Source: Nymphaea colorata (taxonomy: Eukaryota > Streptophyta > Magnoliopsida > Nymphaeales > Nymphaeaceae). From it: a stretch of 64,000 bases of DNA. Below are positions 25,140 to 36,960 of this stretch, one piece after another. The first letter of the stretch is position 1, and each line of letters starts with the position of its first letter. The translations under genes were made by a program, and so were the position numbers. The notes below the pieces were generated by a model. That model was not told the DNA's origin, searched no databases, and saw nothing but the letters and a program-made list of their open reading frames with translations. The stretch covers positions 3,610,001-3,674,000 of the forward strand of contig NC_045150.1 of the NCBI RefSeq assembly GCF_008831285.2. The letters run 5' to 3'.

Positions 25140-26740
25140 ATTATCTAATATGTAAAGATCATTCACCCAAAATTTTGAGAAGATTGGATGTCATTTGCCT
25201 TTTTAGGACCAATCAAATTAGCTACAGAAAATAAATAGGAGTTTTTTTCCCTACCTAGAGATTTTCCATCTAATTTTTTATTTTTAACTTAAACATTTTT
25301 ACTCTCTTTGTAGTAAAATCCCAAATTGACATGGTTAATCATGTGAATAATCATTTTAGGGTTTTAGGATGTATTTATTTGATTAATTGTTTTTATGCAT
25401 AGTAAAATGTGCATTTCAAAAAACTTGCATTTGGACTTCAGTATATAAATTTAGGGTTTGAATGAGCTTGCAACAATGCACCATTCTCATTAAGCTTGAT
25501 TTAGCAAGTGAAAGCCCAATTTTCAATTTGAATTCTATAATTGTCTTAAAATATCATATAATTCATGTATATATATCTATTTTTCTTAGTTTTATTTTCA
25601 GTAATGTGGTTAATTATGTGGATCCATGTAGCTTGCTCTCATAATGCATTCACTGATTTTAAAAATATACATAGATTAAGGCTTCATATTAATCAAGTTA
25701 AGGTCATCTGCTATACATATGCAGCAAATCCCATATGTATACTTGACTTAAGTTGATTATATGAAAATACAGATTTCAGAATCATAGTTTTCAAATGCAC
25801 ATTTTCAAACGAGCCTATTTTAAACATGCTTTCATAAAACCTGGATTCATTCATAATTGAGATCTAATCCTTAGTATTAAACCAACCTAAAACCATAGTC
25901 TTCACTCAATATTTCAAGCATGACTTGATATTGAGTTCCCAATTGTGTACAGAAGTTTGAACCCTAGTAAGGATGAATCTATACTCTAATTAGGCTAAAG
26001 TGAAACCTTAGGTTAGATTCAAACCTAGCCAAGTTTAATCCAAACTCTAATAAAGCTAGACTTCTGGATCTTGGAGGAATCGGATCCTGATTTCAATGAA
26101 TTGGATTTAAATATCGAATTTGAGACCAAGTATTAGATCTTATTTGGATACAACTTGGATAAACAGAATCAGATTATTGGACTCAAAATTATATTCTAGA
26201 GTTGGATTCCATATCAACCTTTTGGAATTGGATCTCATGACAATTTGGATCAAGTTCCGAAACCTTTATTCTAGGCTTTAGAATCCAATCCCTGAAATTG
26301 GAGCATTATTACCTCATTTTGGATTAAAGAATCATTTTTTATTTGGATCAACTCTCAATTAGGATTTGAATCTAAAACCCTATTAGAATGACCTTAAATC
26401 TAAAACCCTTGTTCCTAGATCAAATACTAAATGTTTGGAATATTCAGATTTGAATTTTAAATCAAGCTATTCCAAGGTCTACATCCCAAACTTAGAAACC
26501 ATATTTCAATTGGTGTATTGAACCTAGTTTTGCATGTATCCATTTTAGATCTAGGAATTAACCTATTGCATGGTTATGCGATGACACAAACCATGAACTG
26601 TGTTACTTGACTTATAGTTCATACTCTCCAATATCTTGTGATCCACTTAGTTTTCAAAAACTTTTTATTTTCAAATTCAGGACTCCATTTTACATTTAGC
26701 TTTGATGACAATCTTATTTTGGGACCTCAAATACTTAATA
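25140..26740. other. AT-rich spacer, possibly a diverged Tat-type LTR
   Basis: No gene. The sequence has many GGATT/GAATCC-type words in loose repetition (26050-26500). Because a Tat-like LTR terminal block follows at 26745-26830, part of this may be an old diverged LTR, but I could not align it by eye. Confidence 0.3.
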
Positions 26741-26744
26741 TAGT

Positions 26745-26830
26745 CCTTGATCTGATTAGCCTTGTTAAATGCGATATGAATGGTCAGATCTCGTACTGAC
26801 GAGCCAAGTCCTATCTCTCATGGATTCCCG
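26745..26830 (+). repeat. Diverged Tat-family LTR terminal block
   Basis: TTGATTAGCC...GAATGGTC..TCTCGTACTGACGAG..AAGTCC parallels the block TTGATTAACC...GAATGGTC..CCTCGTACCGACGGG..GAGTCC near the ends of both LTRs of the Tat element (4655-4700, 16295-16345) and of the solo LTR (about 54600-54650 on the opposite strand). Similarity outside this block is weak. Confidence 0.5.
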
Positions 26831-27388
26831 CAATGAGAATATGGAGGTGAGTAAATATTTGATCATTTTCTATTCATCCTATATGAATGGTCATGACGTG
26901 CAAGATTGTGAAATTTTGTATGGTCAACAATGTGTGTGTGTGTGTTTTTCAAATTATAAATTTGGTTTAATATGCATCATGACATAGTATACAATGTGTC
27001 TTCTTGCCACATCATGTCCCCTAAGCACACCCCAACTTGGGATTTTCTTTGAGGGTCAAATAAACATGAAAGGAAAATATAAATCTAAATAATTATACAT
27101 AATAAGTTGTTCTTAAGAATGAAACCATGACTACCAACCCAACAAAACCCAATTTGGACTTTGACATGGCTGGATGGGATTTTTTGGAGGAAAGAGTTGC
27201 ATAGGGCTTTCTTTGAAGCAAAAGCTGATCTGGTTACCATCATATTTAAATTTAATTTCCATATAATCAGATTTAGATTCAAAGAACTCATTTGGATTCA
27301 GATCTGAAAAACTTTATGATAATCATATAGCTAATAATTAGTCGGTGACCAACTGATGCCTAGGCAGTTGAGCCGTGGTTCTGCTGCA

Positions 27389-27431
27389 CAGACACACACA
27401 CACACACAAACATATATATATATATATATAC
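27389..27431. repeat. (CA)n(TA)n microsatellite
   Basis: A CA run (27389-27408) followed by a TA run (27412-27431). Simple-sequence repeat in spacer. Confidence 0.9.
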
Positions 27432-28071
27432 AGAAATTAATAGGTATATGGCTCTTAAGTGCATGACCCGTAAGAAATCATCTTGACCATTGAACTTTGT
27501 AAGATGGAAGACTAAGAGAAGGAGACCCCATGTCAGATATGGCGGCACCCGGGTCATCTGCATTCCTGCAGGCATCATCAGACCCTACAGGTAAAGTTAG
27601 GCATAATCTTCATTTTAATGGCGGATTTCTTCATTCTTTGCTTTCTCCAATATGTTCTTCCGGTTAATATAGAGATTCTTTCTACTTTTTGCTTTTAGAA
27701 ATTAGCAGCTTTGATTTAATCATCTCATGACTTCAATCAAGCAGCTTCTACGTTCTAATTTTTTTTCTTTGTACGTCTTTGTTAGAATAATAATGAACAA
27801 ATCATTATTCAATTTGGCGTGACACTCTGCTATGATTTCTTGGTTTGTGAGTTTGTGACTTCATTTTGTGCGTATTCTTATCTGCTGACCATATTGCACA
27901 TGATTCGCACGATTGTTTCTCTTCTTTAGGGCTACGATCATAATGCATACATTTACTGAAAATTAGATAATCAAGTCAGAAGTTCTAAAACATCAAGGTC
28001 ATGTGCAGCAGTGTGGGGACCTAAGCGGTTTAGTTGTTTGAGTATCGACTGATCTGCATTTCATCCACAGG

Positions 28072-28135
28072 TTGGGAAAGGTCTATCAACGGATGAGAAG
28101 GCTCAAAAATTGGCTTTGCAGCCATGGCTTGAAGC
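28072..28135 (+). pseudogene. Exon fragment of an IQM-type calmodulin-binding protein gene
   Basis: After a plausible acceptor (TCCACAG at 28066-28071) the plus strand encodes VGKGLSTDEKAQKLALQPWLEA, very close to the conserved segment of plant IQM proteins, which bind calmodulin through an IQ motif. In family members this continues with an IDPRHRYGHNLH block. Here the similarity stops abruptly at about 28135 and reads into unrelated sequence. No IQ motif or other IQM exon is seen within several kb. It is best read as a relic or captured exon. Gln-Pro-Trp replaces the usual Gln-His-Trp. Confidence 0.75.
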
Positions 28136-28139
28136 AATA

Positions 28140-28686
28140 ACTACATCTGCCTGTCTCATTTCTATCATTGGCTTGAAAGTACTCTGGATAAAAAGTCTTC
28201 TGTTGTGTTTTTCCTTTCCTATTGTAATTGAGTTTAACAAAAAGATTAGCATTTTTTATTTAAAGTAGCAGTATTAATATGTGAATCTGTCATGTTTAGA
28301 TTGACCCCTGACACCGTCATGGCCAATCCTTTATTTCTATTATGACCTGTTGTTTTGAAAGTGAGAGCAGTCAGCCCTTCATTTGTCAGTCAGTATTTGA
28401 CCCTTCCTTCATGTTTTCCCTTTTTTTTTCAGGATTATCACGGGAATCAGGATAAATATCTTTTCAACAAAAATTGGCCAGATTTTTTTTACTCATTTTT
28501 CTTTTAGGTTTTTAATAATCGCATCCTTACGCTATATACAAGCATATTAGATCTTCTAGTTTCTTGCGTTCCTTGTTTTTCTCAAATTCCTCTCGCTTTC
28601 TCTCATTAGCTAATCCAAACTCGCCCCACAAGTTAATTGAAATCTCATAATTTTACGATCAACTTTTCCTTTTCATATTATCCTTC

Positions 28687-28731
<45 letters not shown>

Positions 28732-30070
28732 GTTGCTTTTTTTTCTGTGATTCTCTCTCTCCTCATAAAATTAATAAAAAGGGGAAGTCATGTTAGTATT
28801 AATTTTCATCTTAATGCCATTTGATCCTTTAAATTGAAAAAAAGACAGTTGGAAATTTGAATAGGCCATTGGTTTGAAGGCTGAGTCTCAAACCTTAATT
28901 CAATTTGAACTTGAATCTCAATGGGAAATAATTTTGTTTTCAAAATATATTATCAAATGGAATAGGCCTTTCGAAAAAAAAAAAGGCAGAGCCTATGAAA
29001 TCTCTCTCTCATAAACTCTATAACTGGAGCACAACATGAAAAATTAGAAAATGCATCCTTATCTTTGTGACTGATCACATTCCCTAGTGTGGCAAAGGGC
29101 AGAAAAAACGTATAGAGAATGGAAAGCTGGGATCTAGGAGGCATGCAAAAGTTTCATCTTTGGTTCTGAAGTAGTAATAAAGACCACCTGCTATATTAAA
29201 ATTTGAATGGTATTTCAATCAGTAAGTATTCTATAATGAATTCTGAAGGGTTTCAAGATCACTGCCAGTTTGAAATTTTGTGGATCCCCTTCCCTTCTTT
29301 GTCCCTTTATCATCGTGTTCATCTTGGTGATGGCCAAAAGCAACATGCTTTGTCTCTTTTCAATGACTTCTCAAGTGTTATTTGTTCCCTTGAGAATCTG
29401 TTAATTGAATATCTATTCAGCTATCAGTTGGTGGTTTTATATTATAATAGAGATGAAGGAATTTTAGCCGCTAAACAACATGCTTCCTCTATCTCTGGCA
29501 TTGACATTTCCACTCAGCTAGATGTTTGGCATGCATGAAAATGTTGTATCTGAATTCGTTAATTCTCCATTTGTTTTCAAGTTGAAATCATGGCCGCCTT
29601 CTAATGAAACTTTATCATGAGCAGTTCTAGTGGAAGCCTTTTACCACTAGCATTTTCAGGAATAATTTCATGCTAAAGAGAAGATGAACGATACATTGGG
29701 CATCTATTGGCTTTCATTAATATTGGGACCATTATTCCTCATTGACCTGTGAATTTGATTTCAATGCAAGCATATTAAACTTCATTCTACATTCTTCCTC
29801 CCTTGCAATTTGAATTGACTCCAATTGATTTTTTTTGTTTGGTTGCATGAGATACTTGTTGTTAAAAGCTTCGTTTGGTGCCTAAAGGCTACAGGAATGT
29901 GGCATCTACATCTATAAGACGATTCAACTTCATCTTTGTGATGCTACAGCCATACTCCAGAGATGCAACATCTACCTCAAGCGACCCATGGACCAGCAGT
30001 TCAACGGCATAACTACCCAAGGATGGGTGAATGATATTTCTCATTGTTTTAGTTCTTTTTTTCAACAATA
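28140..30070. other. Spacer; one unassigned ORF
   Basis: AT-rich DNA. A 111-codon open stretch at 29203-29538 (plus) has no motif I recognise and could be chance. A (TA)n run is at 28689-28727. No tRNA or repeat boundary is seen. Confidence 0.35.
28689..28727. repeat. (TA)n microsatellite
   Basis: Uninterrupted TA dinucleotide run of about 39 bases. Confidence 0.95.
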
Positions 30071-30149
30071 AAAGGGGCCTCTTCCCTGGAGATTGTATCT
30101 AAAAATCGGTGGAAACCGATTTGGTGAGCTGCTTGCTAAGAGAAAATAA

Positions 30150-30290
30150 GAAAAAATAGTAACGTAGTTTCCGCGTACAGATTCACTAGTAAGTGCTTCC
30201 CTACATGCTAATTAGTAACACAGCTTTTGCGTGAGGGATAACCCAAATATTTTGTTACTAATTACGAAAAGCTGTGATGAAATTTCAAGA
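30150..30290. repeat. Cluster of TAGTAAC(G/A)(T/C)AG(T/C)TTT(C)GCG motifs
   Basis: The motif occurs twice in direct orientation (about 30160 and 30215) and once inverted (about 30260-30285, GTTACTAATTACGAAAAGCTGTG). Such subterminal motif clusters suggest the end of a DNA transposon, but no terminal inverted repeat or target duplication could be found. Confidence 0.35.
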
Positions 30291-30533
30291 ACAAGCACAA
30301 ACAAGCTAACCTCTAATCCAACCTAGAAACTAAAATATGAAGAACAGCCCTAAAACTGTTTTACATTAGTTAGTCCTTAAATTGAAAAGAATTAAGCATG
30401 GTAACAAATATTATTCTCTGGGAATTGGAAAATAAATTAAATGCTACATAAAATCGAACCAAATCTAACTAAAACAACCAGCACATTAACAAGTAGATCT
30501 CGTCTAATGTATGCAACAATCAAATATATAAAA

Positions 30534-30536
<3 letters not shown>

Positions 30537-30569
<33 letters not shown>
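30537..30569. repeat. (TA)n microsatellite
   Basis: Pure TA run, followed by a short GA-rich stretch. Confidence 0.95.
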
Positions 30570-30571
<2 letters not shown>

Positions 30572-30589
30572 AGAGATAGCTCGAGAGAG

Positions 30590-30735
30590 AGATTAGCCAC
30601 CTGGACTTGCCACACATGACAGCTTTGATGGGGGTGTTGGGTCGTCATCTTGAATGTCTCACAATTCTTCATTAATCTGATGTCAGGTTTCACAACATTT
30701 ACTGCTGCCATTTCACCTCTCAAGCTGGCTCTGTA
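30590..30735 (-). pseudogene. Possible terminal exon or exon relic, unassigned
   Basis: On the minus strand a CTGTTACAG acceptor-like site (about 30734) is followed by an open frame that includes GEMAAVNVVKPDIRLMKN and ends in the GA/TA microsatellite. The codon pattern looks protein-like, but I recognise no family and see no companion exon. It could be a captured fragment or chance. Confidence 0.2.
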
Positions 30736-30749
30736 ACAGCAGAAACCGG

Positions 30750-31468
30750 AAGAGTAAGTTTAGCTGTAGAAAATCATGCACTTCTCCTATGAATTTCAAT
30801 GCACCATGGTGGCCACATAAACAATGTCAACGTAATCAGAGAAATCCTTGTTGTATTTTCAGAACTCAATCCTTCAGGCTTCAACATAAATCACCATGAG
30901 AGCTAGGGTTTTGAAGATGATTAGCTCAAATCCTAAAGCAGTTGATCAGCAAATACCAGACCACTTCCCTCGATCCTTCTTATCATATGATCATTGTATT
31001 TAAACTAATATATATATATATTTTGTAAACATTGACAATCAAAGAATTCCAACCCTGCATTCTTAAGAAATCAACACCCTAGAAACATTAAAGGAGCACA
31101 TATTTAGATGAATGAAATCCTGAGACCTTGAGAAATTGATGATTTTGAGGACGATACCCTGACATTGCTTCCTTGTGGGACAAGAACAAGTGTTTGACAA
31201 AGAGGAACCTCATGGGAGAAATTAAACATATAAATGGGAGAAAACACATAACGACGGGTGGGTACGTCAGGCGACCTAAAGACCGAGTCAGTTTGGGGAT
31301 GATTAACAAATGCATTGGCTGTAGTTCAAACCATGGGGGAGGACCATAGCTGATGAAATAAATTTTTTGTTGTGTCTACTTTCTTCTCCTTGTTTAAGAA
31401 CCTAGTGTTGAGGGATTTAGTTCTGTTGATTCAAGATAGGTCAGTTACAATAATTAATTTTTGAATTT
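30750..31468. other. Spacer left of Copia element
   Basis: No gene or repeat boundary recognised. A short TA run is near 31008-31021. The DNA is continuous with that to the right of the Copia element (from 37584) if the element and one target duplication are removed. Confidence 0.4.
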
Positions 31469-31474
31469 CCTTCA

Positions 31475-31711
31475 TAAAAGAATAACTCAGAAAATATTTT
31501 ATTCTTCTTAAGAAGTTATATTTCACGATGGTTTACAACTCTACATAAAGTTTACAAATGAGATAACTATGGTAATAACGTTAAAGGATATCAATACGAG
31601 ATTGCAGAAGATTTTCTGTTTCTGTATATCTGATCACAACCGAAGACTCATAACCATTTGCTATATTTTAGTCATTATCTCTTTTTCTTGACTTCAGGGA
31701 TTTCCTTAACA
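31475..31711 (-). repeat. 3' LTR of Copia element
   Basis: Aligns throughout with 37346-37578, sharing a block near TTTGATCACAACCGAAGACTC. It is preceded on the element strand by a decayed polypurine tract (CAGCTTGAGGCAGCG, expected GAGGGGGAG type). Confidence 0.9.
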
Positions 31712-34700
31712 CGCTGCCTCAAGCTGAATGGGGGCTCCACAACATTTGACTTGGTTCTGAAATTTCTGAAAAGATTAGAGTAGATTGCCTTTGTGAAGCC
31801 ATCGGCTAGTTGTCCATTCGTCCAAATGAATTTTATTTGAATGTGACTCTTGCTAACATGATCCCATACAAAATGGAAGTAGTCTTCAATGTGTTTGGTG
31901 TGTGCATGAAATACAGGGTTACTTGCAAGGTATAATGCTCCAAGATTATCACACCATAGTATAGGTGGCTGAATCACCTTTTCTCTTAGTTCCTGAAGGA
32001 GAGATTTTAGCCATCACACTTCTACAGCAGCACACGCGAGGGACTTGTAATTCAACCTTCGTGCTGGAACAAGCAACAATGCATTGTTTTCTAGAAGCCC
32101 AAGACACAACATTATTACCTAAAAATGTAACAAATCCCCCATTTGATTCTCGATCCTCTAAACTTTCAGCTCAATCAACATAGCGAAGATGCTAAGCTGC
32201 AATGATGGAGACACAACCAGTTTATGAGAATAGTGACCGGTTCCATTTAGACAGTGGATTCGCTTCACCATAGTCCAATGACCAGCCAAAGGTATATGCA
32301 TGAATTGGCACACTCTATTGACAACAAATGCAATGTTGGGTCGTGTACGAGTAGCATATTACAGGGGCCCAACTATGCTGCGATAGAGAGATGAATCATG
32401 AAATAATTGATCATCCTGTTTTTCAGTGTTAGTTGGGCTCATTGGAGAAAGAGATGCTTTGGATGTACTCATGTTTGCTTGGGGGATAATATTTTTGATA
32501 TATTGTTGTTGACATAGATATAAAACATTTGCCTTTTGAGTGACTTCAATTCTAAGAAAATAGGATAATTGTCCTAAATCCTTGACAAAAATTCTTGCCC
32601 AAGCTGCTGAATTATTTTGGAAATACAAGTGAAAGAGGACCCAGTAGTGATGAGATCATCAACATAGATTAACAAAAATAATTTTACTTCTCCTTTAGTG
32701 TAGATGAAGAGAGAAGGGTCGAATCAAGAAATATGGAATCCCAGATTTTGTAAATAACAAGTGAGTCGAGAATACCATGCTCTTGGTGCCTATTTGAGGC
32801 TATAGAGTGATTTGTCAAGTTTGCAAACATAGGTGGGATGTTGAGGATCAACGAAACCATTAGGCTAGGCCATGTAGACGTTCTCATCAAGATAGCCATT
32901 TAAAAATACATTGTCAAAGTCTAGTTGATGTAGATCCCATCCAAATTGCATAGCCATGGTAAGAAGGACCCTGATTGTCGTGGGTTTAACTGTGGGACTA
33001 AAAGTTTCTTGATAATTGATGCCAGCTTCTTGTAAGAATCCTCGAGCAACCAGTCATGTTTTATATCGAGCGATGGACCCATTGCCATTGCGTTTGAGTT
33101 TATAAACCCATTTAGAGCTGATGACATTGTATTCTGGTAGGGGTGGAACTAAGTGCCACGTTTGATTTTGTTGAAGCACAGTGAATTCCTTCAGCATTGC
33201 TTGTTTCCATAGTTTGTTGGTGGAAGCTTCTTTCCAAGTCATGGGTATCTTGAATTCGACTGCTCCAATAAGCGCCTTGGGAGTTAATGACCCAGTCATT
33301 GACCGAGTTTTCATTGGGTGAGTATGGTAAGATGGTCTAGAGATAGGTAGATCAATCTCTTTGTTACAGTTTGTCTCATGTATAGATGCTTGTGATAACG
33401 ATGGTTCATGATCGTCAATAATGGAATCTGCAAGATCTTGACCAATTGGAGATATTGCTCCCGCATCGAAAGATAGTAAAGTTGGTTGAGGGGCTGGAGT
33501 AATGATGTTGAGATCTTGATCCTGCAGAACTGGAGAAGTAATGTTGACATTAGGTAGAACGATACCTTGAGGAGGCAGGTTGTCAATATGATCATCGTCA
33601 ATACATTTTGCTACTTGATACCAGAATTGAATTTTCTTTTCTATATCATCTTTGGATAGCGAGACCTCATGAGAAGAAGGATATTCAAAGGGTGTCTCAT
33701 CAAATGTTACATGACGAGTCACAATAATTCTTTGTTCAAACTTTCATCAAAGCACAAATAACCTTTTTGTCTACTCACATATCCAAGAAAGATGCATTTA
33801 ACAGTCTTGGGTTGAAATTTTGAGAAATTGGTGGGGGTAAGAAGGGGATAACATTTTGATCCAAAAAATAGAAGATGATCATAGTCTGGTGGCTGTCCAA
33901 ACAATTTTTGAAAATGAGATTGACGATCTAACTTAATAGTCAGAAGCCGATTAATAATGTATATGCTTGTTCTACAAGCATCAACCCAAAAAGAATATTT
34001 TAATCTTGCATCATGCATCATACTGAGAGCAGTTTGTACAACATGTTTGTTCTTGCGCTCGACTATTGCATTCTACTCAGGGATATATGGACATGGAAAA
34101 CGATGTAAAATGCCATTCACCTCACAAAACTGTTGCAGCTCATTATTACAAAACTCTCCTCCATTATCTGATTGGATAGTAGATATGTAATATCCTAGTT
34201 GCTTCTTCACAAGTAATCTGAATTTTTTGAAGCATTCAGCAACCTCAGATTTGGCCTTTAATGGAAAAATTCAGGAGTAACGAGAAAGTTATCCACAATG
34301 AGCATAAAATATCTAAATTCGTCTCTACCCTCCACAGGAGCTAGTCCCCAAACATCTATATGCAAGATTTGTAATGGATGAATAGCATGAAATTTAAAAG
34401 TAGGGAAAGGCTGTTTGTGAGATTTTCCAATGAGGCATGATTCACACAATCTAGAACCTTTAGAACATTTTATTGAAACAATGTTATGCGAATTGAGAAA
34501 GTTAACAATGGTTTTACTTTTATGGCCTAATCGCGTAGGCCACAAAGAAAAATTCACAGAATTAGAACTTAATGGAAACCAACTACTGAACGTTGTTGCT
34601 CCTCTACTTGTGTCTTCTCTTGATGCAAAGATCAGATATAGTCCATTAGGCTGCTTGCCCCCGAAGTAGTACCTTCATCGTCTGCAGATCCTTTATAATA

Positions 34701-35880
34701 AATTCATGGGATAAGAACTCAAAAATGCAACTATTATCAGATGTAAACTTTCCCACAAATAATAAATTATGAGTGATTTTAGGAACATGTAATGAGTTCT
34801 TGAGCATAAAAGATTTCCTTCCATATTAATAGATAAGTCTCCTTTATGACAAATAGACAGATAAGAGCCATTACCGATCATAATGCCACTCGATCCAGCA
34901 TGTGTTCTTTTATTTTTCATCATGTTATCATTGGCATTGTATATTCTTCTGCAGTTTTTTTAGTGTTCATAGCAGAGAACACCTGAGGAATAACATAGCA
35001 TGATCTAGCAGAATGTCCCTTTTTGCCACAATAATGACATATAATAGGATTTTTTTGATAGCCTTTTGTAGAATCATAGTTGCATTGGGACTGATTGTTG
35101 GTGTTACATTGACCTTGATTTTGAGCTTGTTGTTCTTGTCTGTGTCCTTATAACCGACCTTCAATACAGCTGCCACCATAACAGTGATAAAATCCACACC
35201 CTCTTCCTCGGTTGTGGAAGGCATTGAATGCAGTGTGGTTCACCAACTGTGTTATATTTTGAGATATCTCTTTCAAGCAAAGGAGACTTGAGTAAATCAA
35301 GTCTTTTTTCTTGATTAAGAAGATCAACCAGCTCTACGAAGGTGATTGTTGAGTGGTGGGTTTCACCAGTAAGAAGAGTTATGAAGCTTTCATGTTTTCC
35401 TGGAAGGTTGTTCATAGTGATTTCTACAAGATCACTATCGGTTGTTTGTTGATCTACAACAGATAACGTGTCTGCCAACAATCTGATTTTCTCTAGATAT
35501 GTCCTCATACTCATAGACCCCTTTCTTATAAAATGCAGTTCCTTTTTGAGAAGCATGACTCGCAGTGGAGACTAGGAGCCATACGCTTTTTCCAAAGTAG
35601 TCCAATATTCTCTTGCTGATGACGCTCGAACAATTTGACCATGAGCAAAGTCATTCACTGTAGCTTTTATCCAGCTGAGAGAAAGACGATCAGATTTGCG
35701 TCGTTGCTTATACTCGGGATTGTGATTAGTTTTTCCATTGGTGGAGATAGTTTCTAATGGAGCCAAGATAGTTCCATTCACATATTCAAGAAGACCTTGA
35801 GATTCCATCACTGGTTCCATCTGACTTCTCCAATGAAGATAGTTATTTCCATTGAAATTAACAGATACTAAAGTGCTGAT
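31680..35880 (-). pseudogene. Copia gag-pol, broken
   Basis: Minus-strand order, right to left. Gag is at 34967-35875 (NGNNYLHWRSQ, then NNLPGKHESFITLLTG), with a CCHC-type knuckle region near 35000-35050. Integrase has a zinc finger at 34258-34557 (LGHKSKTIVNF, CESCLIGKSHKQPF, HIDVWG) and its core at 33719-34021. The RT start is at 33054-33722 (VISSKWVYKLKRNGNGSIARYK), with YVDD near 32655-32670 and LGQLSYFLRIEV at about 32530-32600. RNase H is at 31675-31977 (ILWCDNLGALYLASNP). Frameshifts and stops separate these blocks. Gag would build particles; Pol would copy and integrate the element. Confidence 0.9.
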
Positions 35881-36060
35881 GGCATTCCATTTAGGCCTGG
35901 GCGTCGGGCCGGGCCGCCGCCGGGCCGGCCCAGCCCAGCCTGGTATGGGCCGGGTCCGGGTCGCACTTTTTTTCTATCCGGCTCAACTTTAGTGAGCCTG
36001 GCCCGGCCCAATATCTTAACAAGCCGGGCCTGGTTATCACTTTCTAAGCCAGGCCGGCCC

Positions 36061-36172
36061 GTTAGGTAGGTCGACGTCAACGAGCAAGCAGAGGGAGGAG
36101 AAGGAGAGAAGGCCCCCGTTAGGTAGGTCGACGTCAACGAGCAAGCAGAGGGAGGAGAAGGAGAGAAGGCCG
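36061..36172. repeat. 57-bp tandem duplication inside the Pack element
   Basis: Two near-identical copies of a unit starting GTTAGGTAGGTCGACGTC, at 36061 and 36118. They lie between the subterminal GC-rich region and the captured gene fragment. Confidence 0.9.
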
Positions 36173-36373
36173 GAGGCGGCGATGGGGACGAGGAGCAAGA
36201 GGAGAGTGCATCGTTTCCTTCCAATCATTGCTGCCATCGAGGATCTCCGACTCAAGACCTCCATCATCGTGGCCAACAGCCCAACACCGCCGTCGCCGTC
36301 GTCATCCAGCAGATATCAAACGTCTGTGGAAAAGCAACATCAATCTTAAAAGAAAACAAGAAAATATAAGCAC

Positions 36374-36960
36374 CTGCATTCCACCCTTCTCCAATTTCGT
36401 TGCATTGGCCGACCTGGGAGCCATTCCAGGTACATAGGTCAGGTCATCGTAGAATTGCATCTTCAATGCCTTCAAACCTACAGCAAGCGAATGCATCTGT
36501 TCCAATCTTCTCTCTGGTTCCACACTCGAAACAAATGGCAGCAATCTCCTCTTCTTCTTTGAAGTCACCAATTGCCCTGATCGCCTCCTCCGTTTCCGAG
36601 CATCTACTGAGACCACAATTTCAATTCAATGCCAGTAAATAACACATGCAGAAGAGTACCGTCCTTTAGATTTATTCACGGGATAAGAGATAGGAGGAAC
36701 GAAGACAGAAGGCATACCGATTGAAAATTTCTCGACTTGGTTATCTGGTTTCTGTATGCGGAAGAAATTGATTCTTTTCGTTTGACTAAGCCGTAAGACT
36801 ACGCGACATCAACAGGGAAGCCAGATCAGAATACCATCTATTAGGAAATAGCAGAAAAGAAGCCTTAAATCATCTGCAAAGAGGGTTTCGCAATTACCTC
36901 GTGAAGTTTTCTGGCTAGAGCAGCTAGGGCAGAACCAAGGACCAGTCGGAACCCTAATCA
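36374..36960 (-). pseudogene. Captured fragment of an ATXR5/6-type histone H3K27 monomethyltransferase gene
   Basis: Three minus-strand exon pieces with introns kept. Exon A (36898-36960) encodes VPTGPWFCPSCSSQKTSR, the last zinc-binding Cys residues of a PHD finger, and ends at a GT donor (GAG|GTAATT). Exon B (36718-36798) encodes QTKRINFFRIQKP, matching the conserved QTKIIDFFRIQ segment (PCNA-interaction type motif), with GTATGC as donor. Exon C (36374-36603) includes KKKRRLLPFVSSVEPERRLEQ and DDLTYVPGMAPRSAN, with donor CAG|GTGCTT. In plants this order is specific to ATXR5/ATXR6, which place H3K27me1 to keep heterochromatin silent. The catalytic SET domain is absent. Intron retention shows capture from genomic DNA, not from mRNA. 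Confidence 0.88.

Noticed and set aside
29203-29538. 111-codon open stretch as a novel gene
   Set aside because: No motif, no splice context and AT-rich composition; length is within chance for a 64-kb window.
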